64,000 nt of DNA from UBA2279 sp041595875 (GTDB lineage Bacteria > Actinomycetota > Coriobacteriia > Anaerosomatales > Anaerosomataceae), in the NCBI GenBank assembly GCA_041595875.1, contig JBFHJN010000001.1, forward strand, positions 75,190 to 139,189. The letters run 5' to 3'. The notes under the pieces are model-generated. The model was not told the DNA's origin. It saw only the letters and a program-made list of their open reading frames with translations, and made no database searches. Positions 25,613-32,821 of this stretch are shown here, piece by piece. The position numbers and the translations under genes were made by a program. Position 1 is the stretch's first letter, and every line of letters begins with the position of its first letter.

Positions 25613-26011
25613 ATGAACTACACGGCCCTCATCCTCATCCTGTTCGGTCAATTGGCCGTAGGTTTCGTCCTTCGTTACGTGGAGCGCGATCGTCTTTCGC
25701 TGTCTCGACAAGGGTGGCTCTCCCAGGGTTGGTACGTGGCTTCCTCGGCCATTGCTTCTGCAGTGATGTATGTGATTGGATACCACGCTGCGGGCAATGG
25801 ATGGGCGCTCGCTACCGTCGGCTTTATAATCCTGCTCAGGTCGCGCCTGAAGCAGTCTCGTACCATCAAGCGTCAGTGGGAAGAGTACCTTGAGGAGACT
25901 GATGCGTCTGAGAGGCATACCGATGAGCTGCGGTTGCTGCTGTTCTGGGCTGTGTTCGGCTGTGTAGCGATTGTGGTGGTCCAGATACTGATTCACAATG
26001 GAGTCTTCTAA
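25613..26011 (+). CDS. Small three-helix membrane protein, candidate immunity to RHS tip 1
   Basis: The 132-residue protein has three hydrophobic segments (about 3-20, 43-75 and 108-130) and charged connecting parts with RLKQSRTIKRQWEEYLEE. I recognise no family. It follows the first RHS tip by 30 bases on the same strand and ends before a terminator, exactly where RHS immunity genes sit. Its base composition is more AT-rich than the surrounding genome. Immunity is inferred from position only. Confidence 0.55.
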   Translation: MNYTALILILFGQLAVGFVLRYVERDRLSLSRQGWLSQGWYVASSAIASAVMYVIGYHAAGNGWALATVGFIILLRSRLKQSRTIKRQWEEYLEETDASERHTDELRLLLFWAVFGCVAIVVVQILIHNGVF

Positions 26012-26065
26012 GCCGTGACCTGATCCGTGTGCTCCTCGAACCATCTCCGCCAGATAGAACGTGAC

Positions 26066-26101
26066 GAAGGCCTGCTTCCCACAGAAGGGAGGCGGGCCTT
26101 C
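26066..26101 (+). terminator. Terminator of the first RHS cassette
   Basis: 15-base arms at 26066-26080 and 26087-26101 pair fully if two G-T pairs are allowed, around a 6-base loop. It separates the first RHS/membrane-protein pair from the second. Confidence 0.75.
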
Positions 26102-26111
26102 TGCGGGAGGC

Positions 26112-26120
26112 TGCTAGCAT
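26112..26120 (+). promoter_or_regulatory. Extended -10 promoter of the second RHS cassette
   Basis: TG-C-TAGCAT is an extended -10 element. It lies 28 bases before the GTG start, and a strong ribosome site GGGGAGGGG comes after it. Together with the upstream terminator it makes the second cassette an independent transcription unit. Confidence 0.5.
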
Positions 26121-26147
26121 GGAAGCATCATCCAGGGGAGGGGATCG

Positions 26148-27428
26148 GTGCAGCTTGCGCGCACATATGCCGAGAGGAGGCCGCGGACCGCGGGTCGTCT
26201 CGGCGATGTCAGGTACCCGGAGCGGCGAAGGCCACGCAGGAGCCAGCTCTCCCAGGTGAGCATCGGCGCTAGCATGAACGCCACCTACGGCTACGGCATC
26301 GACGGCATGCGCGAGATGAAGGTCGTGGGCACAGGCTGCACCGAGACCACCACCTACTCGGTGTGGACGGGCATGCAGCTTGCGACCGAATACGACGAGG
26401 GCACCGACACCCGATACGACTACCTCTACGGCCCTGACTCGATGCCGCTGCAGCTGCTCGTGACCGAGTCGGACGGCACCACCTCGACCTACGCCTACCA
26501 GCTCGACCACGGCGTATCGGTCATCGGCATGACCGACGGGGCCGGCGTTGAGGTCGCTCGCTACGCCTACGACCCCTATGGCGCGCTCATCTGTGAGGAC
26601 GGGGACGCGATAGCGGCGCGCAACCCGCTGCGCTACCGCTCCTACTACTACGATGCCGAGACCGGGCACTACTACCTGCCCGCCCGCTACTACGACCCGG
26701 ACACGATGCGGTTCTTGAGTCCCGACCCTGCAGCGCCGAGTGCGGGAGACCCGCTCACGCTCAATCGGTACGCGTACTGCGTGGGGGATCCGGTGGATCT
26801 GGTGGATCCTGATGGCGCGCGGCATGCGGCGGGTGGCGGAGGCAGCTTCAATCCCCGGAGCGTCGAGAACGGGACGTTGGCGGTGCAGCTGATCGCCCAT
26901 GGCTGGAGCAAGAGCAGCGCGTATGCCTTCAATGCGAAGCAGAGGGCGTCAGCGAGGCATCAGGCATGGAAGATCCAGAGCGATCTAGAGTTCGAGGAGT
27001 GGAGACGCGACCTGCGTGTCGCGTGTGATGCGGCTGCCGCCGAACACACGGCGCTCCTGGAAGCAAAGAGGACTGCCTGGGAGACACGGTTGTCTCTGCA
27101 GAGGACACACCCAGCCGCGGATGGAACTGCTTTCGCGTTAGCGACTGCCGGCGCCACTTGTGACGTTCTTGCTCTGGCTACTGCCGAGACTGTTGGAGGC
27201 GGCGCGTTCTTCGTCAGCGCGGGGTGGCTTCTCGATGGAGTCAACGTACTGTACACGGGGGGTCAGTTGATTGCGGGCAACGCTTCCATAATGGATCTAG
27301 GCGTTGCAGCTGTTGGGGTGATTCCCGGTGCCAGCTGCTGGACAGCCGCAACTTGGAGTACCGACGTGATGATGATTGGATCCGAGGCAATGGGCGCGCC
27401 GGCAAACTCGATGTATCGACCAAGGTGA
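26148..27428 (+). CDS. RHS protein fragment 2 with Arg-rich N-terminus and variable tip 2
   Basis: The 426-residue protein starts at GTG 26148 with GGGGAGGGG four bases upstream. Residues 1-33 are arginine-rich (RRPRTAGRLGDVRYPERRRP) and are not RHS. RHS core homology begins at residue 33 and runs to DPDG at 220-223, nearly identical to fragment 1. The 203-residue tip has two hydrophobic stretches and a DGVNVLYTGGQLIAGN ... VGVIPGAS segment like membrane pre-toxin regions of polymorphic toxins, then only about 35 residues. No nuclease or other catalytic motif is recognised. Without the full shell, an exported toxin is unlikely; it may be a tip reservoir. Confidence 0.75.
   Translation: MQLARTYAERRPRTAGRLGDVRYPERRRPRRSQLSQVSIGASMNATYGYGIDGMREMKVVGTGCTETTTYSVWTGMQLATEYDEGTDTRYDYLYGPDSMPLQLLVTESDGTTSTYAYQLDHGVSVIGMTDGAGVEVARYAYDPYGALICEDGDAIAARNPLRYRSYYYDAETGHYYLPARYYDPDTMRFLSPDPAAPSAGDPLTLNRYAYCVGDPVDLVDPDGARHAAGGGGSFNPRSVENGTLAVQLIAHGWSKSSAYAFNAKQRASARHQAWKIQSDLEFEEWRRDLRVACDAAAAEHTALLEAKRTAWETRLSLQRTHPAADGTAFALATAGATCDVLALATAETVGGGAFFVSAGWLLDGVNVLYTGGQLIAGNASIMDLGVAAVGVIPGASCWTAATWSTDVMMIGSEAMGAPANSMYRPR
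26244..26814 (+). repeat. RHS core direct repeat, copy 2
   Basis: This is the second copy of the core described at 24410-24980. The similarity starts at CAGCTCTC and ends just after the core end motif. Differences are mostly third-codon changes, which suggests selection on the protein or gene conversion between the copies. Confidence 0.85.
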
Positions 27429-27441
27429 GAGGTGGCAGACT

Positions 27442-27780
27442 ATGGGGGATTCGCACACGATTGCCCTCGGCTTTCTGGTGATGTTGCCGGTGGTGATATG
27501 GATGTACCGCGATGCGATGAGAGTGATCCATGGAAGGAATCGCTTGAGTTCGCAGGAGTACTCGGACTTGCAGGAAGCCTGGGCCAACCGATCTGCTTGG
27601 CTGATGTTTGCGGCGCTCACTGCTGGCTTTGCGGCTATGGTAATCACGCAGGGGCCTGAGGTTGGCGTGGTGCTACTCCTCGCTGCCTTCCTCGTGTTCT
27701 TCTTGGGTCCGATACTGTTGGTTGCCACACGTCGGTCCAGAAGCATGGTCTTTCCGCCACGAGATGATCGTGACGAGTAG
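27442..27780 (+). CDS. Small membrane protein, candidate immunity to RHS tip 2
   Basis: The 112-residue protein has an N-terminal transmembrane helix (about 5-22), a charged loop with NRLSSQEYSDLQEAW, and two further helices (about 50-95) before a basic C-terminus. I recognise no family. ATG 27442 follows GAGAGGTGG. Its place 13 bases after the second RHS tip mirrors the first cassette. The two candidate immunity proteins do not resemble each other in sequence, as expected for unlike tips. Confidence 0.55.
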   Translation: MGDSHTIALGFLVMLPVVIWMYRDAMRVIHGRNRLSSQEYSDLQEAWANRSAWLMFAALTAGFAAMVITQGPEVGVVLLLAAFLVFFLGPILLVATRRSRSMVFPPRDDRDE

Positions 27781-28370
27781 TGTTCAATGTCTTTGACGAG
27801 AGTTGCAGCTCACGCGGATGGACGCGGACCGCGGGTCAACGCACTCTCGCGCACACCGCCAGACGGCCGCAAGCGGCGGGTCCACTCGGCGGTATGCGGT
27901 ATCCGACTCGGCGCTACGGCCGTAGGACGAGCGTGACACGCGGGCAGGAGAGCGCCGCCTACACCTGGGACGCGCTCGGGCACCTCACCTCCGTGGTGAG
28001 CCAGGACACCACGATCACCTACGCCTGCGGCATCACCGGCGTGCGCGAGTACAAGTCCGTGGAGGCTTCTGGTGCGCCGGTGGCGTGGACCAAGAGTGTG
28101 TGGGACGGCCAGCAGCTGGCGGCAGAGCTCGACAGCGACAACACCCGCTACACCTACGTGTGGGGGCCTGACCGCGCGCCGCTCGCGCTCAAGGTGACAT
28201 CAGGCGCGAGCAGTGTGACGTATGCCTATCACACCGACGCGCTCGGCAACGTCGTGGCGATGACCCAGGGCTACTCCGTCGTCGCCTCCTACCGCTACGA
28301 CGTCGTAGGTCACAGCTCGCCGGGGGACAGGGAGCGTCAGGAGAGCTTCTCGGACAGATGCACCCAGTGA
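27780..28370 (+). pseudogene. RHS fragment 3, truncated at both ends
   Basis: The frame holds an Arg-rich stretch (RRPQAAGPLGGMRYPTRR) like fragment 2, then RHS repeats from about residue 58 (AAYTWDALGHLTSV, TYACGITGVREYKSV, YTYVWGPDRAPLALKV) to YRYDVVG at about 175. There the RHS similarity stops, just before the core-end hallmark, and the frame runs into the antisense of the ABC-F gene end. The core end and tip are missing, so this is a remnant. It diverges clearly from the other two copies and so comes from another RHS lineage. Confidence 0.7.
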
Positions 28371-30154
28371 TCTTCAAGGTCGGATATCTGTCGCTCCATG
28401 GCCTGGATGCGTTTCTGGACATCGCCCAAAGCCACGTAGTCGGTAGGATCGACGTCGTGCATCTCCTGGCGGATGGCATCGGCCTTCTTGCCCAGCGTGT
28501 GCAGCTTGCGTTCTGTGGATGCGATCTCCTTTTTCAGGCTGTGTTCTTCCGCTCCCGACAAGCCCGATCCGCGCCCTTCATCCTGGTCGGAACCTGACCC
28601 GCTGGTTTTCTCCCGCTGCTTCGCAGGCTCAACCTGCGTGTCTTCGGCGCTGCGCGCATCTAAGAGCCGCAGATACTCGTCGACGCCACCCGGGACATGG
28701 CGGATCTTCCCGTCGAGCAGGGCGAACTGGTCGTCGGTGACGCGCTCCATCAGGTGCCGGTCATGCGTGATCAGCAGCAGCGTGCCGGGCCACGTGTCCA
28801 GAAGACTCTCCACGACCGCGAGCATGTCGATATCCAGGTCGTTGTCCGGCTCGTCCAAGATGAGCACGTTAGGCTTGTCCAGCAAGATGAGCATCAGCTG
28901 GAGGCGGCGCTTCTGTCCGCCGGAGAGATCTGACACTGCCGAGGAGAGCTGCGCGGCATCGAATCCCAGGCGTTCCAGGAGCTGTGCCGGCGTCATTTCT
29001 TTGCCGTCGAACTCATAGCGCGTGTTGTACCGCGAAAGGACCTCGCGCACGCGGGAGTCGCCCAGCTCGTTCAACTCGCTCAGGTGTTGTGACAGGAAGG
29101 CGAACTTGACGGTCTTGCCGATCTTCACATGACCCGATGTCGGCTGCAGCGAGCCTTTGATGATGTTCAGTAGCGTCGTTTTCCCCGACCCGTTCTCACC
29201 GAGGATGCCGAACCTGTCGCCGGGGCCGATAAGCCACGTCAGGTTGTCGATGACGGTCTTCTCGCCGAAACGCTCGGTGATGTTCACGAGGTCGATCACT
29301 TGTTTGCCAAGCCGGGACATCGCAGTCCGTTTGAGTTCGAGGGAATCGCGAACGGGCGGTTCGTTATCGATGAGTGCGTGCGCGGCCTCGACGCGGAACT
29401 TCGGTTTGGTGGATCGGGCCTGGGCACCGCGCGAGAGCCATGCAAGCTCCTTGCGCATGATGTTCCTGCGCTTCTGTTCGGCCGTCTTTGCCGCTTCCGC
29501 GCGCTCTACACGTTGGAGCACATATGCCGAGTAGCCGCCTGCGAACTGGTCCACCCGTCCATGGTGGACCTCCCACATCCCAAGGCAGACCTCGTCTAGG
29601 AACCAGCGGTCATGGGTGACAACAAGCAAGGCGCCGGCCTTCTTCGGCCATCGGCTCTTGAGGTGGTCGGCTAGCCAGGCGATCGCGTGGACGTCCAGAT
29701 GGTTGGTGGGCTCGTCGAGCATGAGCACATCGGACTCCGTGATCAACACACGGGCAAGATCCACGCGACGCCGCTGCCCGCCGGAGAGCTCACTGATCTT
29801 GCCTTCCCACGGAATGTCCGCGATGAGGCCGCGAATGATGCTTCTGGTCTTTGCGTCCGATGCCCACGTGTACTCGGGTACGTCTCCCACCACCGTGTGG
29901 GCGACGGTCTGCGCCGGATCGAGGGTATCGGTCTGCCCGAGCATCTGGATGGTGGTTCCGCCACGACGGATGATGCGGCCGGCATCGGGTTCTACCGTGC
30001 CCGCAAGCAGCGAGAGGAGGGTTGACTTGCCATCGCCGTTTCCACCGACGATGCCGATGCGGTCGCCGTCGTCGATCCCAAGAGTCACCGAGTCGAAGAC
30101 CTTCTTCGTCGGGTATTCAAGATGGACGTTCTCGGATCCAAGCAGATACGCCAC
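28337..30154 (-). CDS. ABC-F family ATPase
   Basis: The 605-residue soluble protein has two ATPase domains: Walker A GGNGDGKST (residues 38-46), and GENGSGKTT in the second half; LSGGQRRR and LSGGQKRR signatures; and Walker B motifs MLDEPTNHLD and ILDEPDNDLD. There are no membrane segments. A C-terminal coiled coil (about 540-605) gives it Uup/ABCF3-like form. ABC-F proteins act on the ribosome in translation rescue or antibiotic protection. GTG 30154 (VAYLLGSENVHLEY) has GAGG eight bases upstream and matches the family start; the frame extends upstream to 30196. Its 3' end abuts the RHS remnant. Confidence 0.9.
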   Translation of the reverse strand: MAYLLGSENVHLEYPTKKVFDSVTLGIDDGDRIGIVGGNGDGKSTLLSLLAGTVEPDAGRIIRRGGTTIQMLGQTDTLDPAQTVAHTVVGDVPEYTWASDAKTRSIIRGLIADIPWEGKISELSGGQRRRVDLARVLITESDVLMLDEPTNHLDVHAIAWLADHLKSRWPKKAGALLVVTHDRWFLDEVCLGMWEVHHGRVDQFAGGYSAYVLQRVERAEAAKTAEQKRRNIMRKELAWLSRGAQARSTKPKFRVEAAHALIDNEPPVRDSLELKRTAMSRLGKQVIDLVNITERFGEKTVIDNLTWLIGPGDRFGILGENGSGKTTLLNIIKGSLQPTSGHVKIGKTVKFAFLSQHLSELNELGDSRVREVLSRYNTRYEFDGKEMTPAQLLERLGFDAAQLSSAVSDLSGGQKRRLQLMLILLDKPNVLILDEPDNDLDIDMLAVVESLLDTWPGTLLLITHDRHLMERVTDDQFALLDGKIRHVPGGVDEYLRLLDARSAEDTQVEPAKQREKTSGSGSDQDEGRGSGLSGAEEHSLKKEIASTERKLHTLGKKADAIRQEMHDVDPTDYVALGDVQKRIQAMERQISDLEDHWVHLSEKLS

Positions 30155-30220
30155 TCGGTGAACCTCGATCCTCACAGAGTCGGTGAATACGGACACAGCA
30201 TCGCGGGGAGGGGACTCGCG

Positions 30221-31084
30221 CTACCTCTCGGGCCAGACGGCTACTCCCCAGACGGTTCCGGTGTGAGTGGCGATGACCGGACCGGCCTCATACACGACCA
30301 TCTGGGAGACGTCCCAGCGCTGCTTGATGCTCTCGGCGATCCGGTTCGCCCGCTCAGCGGTGAGCCCGTGCCCTACAGCGAACCTGGCCTTGGTTGCGGT
30401 GCCCATCTGCTTGGTGATCCAGTCCATGGTGTACTCAAGTGCGGCTTTCTCGCCTCTGCTTCTGCCGAGAGGAGCGAATGCGCCTTCTCCGTCCACGGTG
30501 AGCGTGATCTTCAGGTTGAGGAGTGAACCCAGCAGCGAGGACACCGCGCCGATCCGCCCGCCCTTGCGCAGATTCTCAAGCGAGTCGACGCCAACGAGCA
30601 GCTTCACTTCCTCACGCGTCTTCTCAAGCCGTGGCACGGTCGCTGTCGCGCTCAGCCCCTCTGCTGCCGCTCTAGTCGCATCCATGACCTGCCAGGCCAG
30701 CCCCCACGACAGGTTGCGCGAGTCGAAGACGTGGACTTTGCCCATGAACTGCTCGGCGGCGATACGCGCGGCTTGCACCGTCCCGGACAGCTTGGAGGAG
30801 ATATGGATCGAGACGACCTCGCTCGCGCTCTCAAGCGCGCGGTTGTAGGCGTCTGTGAACGCGCCCACGCTGGGCTGTGAGGTCGTGGGTAGATCGGCAG
30901 CCGCGTTCATGCGCTCGAAGAACTCGGCTTGCGTGAGCGTGCCGTCGACGTGCTTCTCGCCGTCGATCTCGAACGTGAGCGGGACCACGGTGATAGCGTG
31001 CTCTTCGGCGAGCTGCGGCGTGATGTCGGAGGTGCTGTCAGTGATGACGGCGAATGAACGCCCCGTGGTGGTTCCTGGTCCCAT
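30221..31084 (-). CDS. DegV family fatty acid-binding protein
   Basis: The 287-residue protein has the DegV signature FAVITDSTSDITPQLAEE at the start, PTTSQPSVGAF and ISSKLSGTVQAAR in the N-terminal lobe, and LENLRKGGRI in the C-terminal lobe. DegV (FakB) proteins bind fatty acids and present them to FakA for phosphorylation, feeding exogenous lipids into phospholipids. No fakA is adjacent. Start 31084 (ATG) is chosen over ATG 31096 because GGAGAG precedes it. Confidence 0.93.
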   Translation of the reverse strand: MGPGTTTGRSFAVITDSTSDITPQLAEEHAITVVPLTFEIDGEKHVDGTLTQAEFFERMNAAADLPTTSQPSVGAFTDAYNRALESASEVVSIHISSKLSGTVQAARIAAEQFMGKVHVFDSRNLSWGLAWQVMDATRAAAEGLSATATVPRLEKTREEVKLLVGVDSLENLRKGGRIGAVSSLLGSLLNLKITLTVDGEGAFAPLGRSRGEKAALEYTMDWITKQMGTATKARFAVGHGLTAERANRIAESIKQRWDVSQMVVYEAGPVIATHTGTVWGVAVWPER

Positions 31085-31249
31085 GGCGCTCTCCATCCCT
31101 CAAGCGCGATACGCGCTGATCTGCCGATGAGAGCATCGTACCATCACCACGGTCGGCACTAACGTATGTGGGGTTCGAAAGACCCACCGTAACCCCGTGT
31201 CATTCGCTATGCTTGAGACCAGCCTGTTCGGTTGACATCGGGGGATGAG

Positions 31250-32194
31250 ATGGCCGAAGTCCTGATTCGATGGTTATGCGATGGCAAGCTGCAGACCGGC
31301 GGTCTGGATGATCTTGCGGGAGCGTGTCACCAGCCTGTCTGGGTGGATGTGCTGGACGCCGACGAGGCGACATTGAACGCCATCGCCGGGTTTCTGCCAC
31401 TGCATCCGCTCGCCATCGAAGACTGTCTCCACTTCCCGCAGCGTCCCAAGCTCGACGTCTACGAGGACTCGACGTTTCTGATCTGGATGCTGCCGTCGCT
31501 ACCCGATGGCACGGGCATCATCTCCACCGAGCTGGATGTATTCCTTGGGCGGGAGCATCTCATCACGGTGCACAGGGATCGACTGGCCCCGGTCGACAAG
31601 GTGGGCGCTCATGTGCAGGAGTATCTTGAGCGAGGAGTCGAGTGGACGCTGCACAGCATCCTGGACCTCATGGTGGATTCCATGTTCCCCCTTGTGGACT
31701 CACTCGCTGATGACCTGGAGGAGATCGAGGACCTCATGCTGGTGGATGCCGGGAGCGAGCAGCTGGAGCGCCTCTACGGCGCCAAGCGCGCTCTTGTCCA
31801 GCTACACAAGGTGGTAGGACCCGAGCGGGACGCTCTTCGCGGCCTGGCGCGGCTTGAGGCGTTCGTGGCGCCCGATGCCTACATGTACTTCCAGGACATC
31901 GGCGATCACCTTGCGCGAGTTGCTGACTCAGTAGACACCTATCGCGAGGTTGCTTCAGGTACTATGGATATCTACTTATCATCGGTAAGCAATCGCATGA
32001 ATCTGATCATGAAGCAGCTGACGGTGATAGCGACCATCTTTATGCCCTTGACGCTTATCTCGGGTATCTACGGGATGAACTTCCGATACATGCCCGAGCT
32101 GGAGTGGCGCTTCGGCTACTTCGGTGTTCTGGGCGGCATGTTGGCGATCGTCCTTTGGATGCTGTGGTTCTTCAAGAGGAGGAAATGGTGGTAG
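31250..32194 (+). CDS. corA: CorA-type magnesium/cobalt channel
   Basis: The 314-residue protein has a long cytoplasmic N-terminal part, a coiled-coil region (about 130-230) and two C-terminal transmembrane helices. The first ends in the diagnostic YGMN, whose GMN is the selectivity signature. The loop following is FRYMPEL, close to the usual MPE. It forms a pentameric Mg2+ channel. ATG 31250 is preceded by GGGGATGAG; the next gene's start overlaps its stop. Confidence 0.93.
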   Translation: MAEVLIRWLCDGKLQTGGLDDLAGACHQPVWVDVLDADEATLNAIAGFLPLHPLAIEDCLHFPQRPKLDVYEDSTFLIWMLPSLPDGTGIISTELDVFLGREHLITVHRDRLAPVDKVGAHVQEYLERGVEWTLHSILDLMVDSMFPLVDSLADDLEEIEDLMLVDAGSEQLERLYGAKRALVQLHKVVGPERDALRGLARLEAFVAPDAYMYFQDIGDHLARVADSVDTYREVASGTMDIYLSSVSNRMNLIMKQLTVIATIFMPLTLISGIYGMNFRYMPELEWRFGYFGVLGGMLAIVLWMLWFFKRRKWW

Positions 32195-32805
32195 ACACAA
32201 GCAGCAAACCCGGAGCGGTGAGCGAGAGAGAACCATCCGAGGAGGTCGTCCACGAGGGCGTTTACTCCGTGGCGAACCTCATCACGATCCTCAGGCTACT
32301 GCTTGTCCCGTTCTTCTTCTCCGCGCTCGTCTCTGAATCGTCCCGCTCGGATGTGATCGCCCTGTTCCTCTACGCCATCGCGGCGTCCACCGACTGGGTC
32401 GACGGCCAGATCGCGAGGAGGACGAACACGGTCACTCAGTTCGGCAAGATCATCGATCCGTTGGTGGACAGACTGCTGCTCGCCTCGGGTGTGGTGGGGC
32501 TCTACCTGGTCGGCCGGCTTCCGCTGTGGATACCGGTCGTGCTGGTGCTCAGGGACGTGTTCCTTCTCTACGGGTCATACATATTGGAGCGAAACGGCAT
32601 ACGGTTGCCGGTCATCTACATCGGCAAGGCGACAACGGCTGTCTTGCTTGTCGGTTTCACACTGTTGATAGGCGGGGGAGTCTACGACGTCTTGATAGGC
32701 GTCGGAGACTGGTTCGTGTACGTAGGCATGGCGTTGTCGCTGTTCACAGCGGTCATCTATACGTGGCAGGGGAGGCGCGCGCTTATCACCGCACGTACTC
32801 ACTAG
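32185..32805 (+). CDS. CDP-alcohol phosphatidyltransferase (PgsA-like)
   Basis: The 206-residue membrane enzyme has the motif DGxxAR(x8)GxxxDxxxD intact in DGQIARRTNTVTQFGKIIDP and the following LVDR. It probably transfers a phosphatidyl group to glycerol 3-phosphate or inositol phosphate in phospholipid synthesis; the acceptor is not clear. AGGAGG precedes ATG 32185 by only two bases, and GTG 32188 is equally likely. It overlaps the end of corA and precedes the sugar nucleotidyltransferase by 16 bases. Confidence 0.85.
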   Translation: MVVDTSSKPGAVSEREPSEEVVHEGVYSVANLITILRLLLVPFFFSALVSESSRSDVIALFLYAIAASTDWVDGQIARRTNTVTQFGKIIDPLVDRLLLASGVVGLYLVGRLPLWIPVVLVLRDVFLLYGSYILERNGIRLPVIYIGKATTAVLLVGFTLLIGGGVYDVLIGVGDWFVYVGMALSLFTAVIYTWQGRRALITARTH

Positions 32806-32821
32806 GGGGAAGGGAGTCTGT

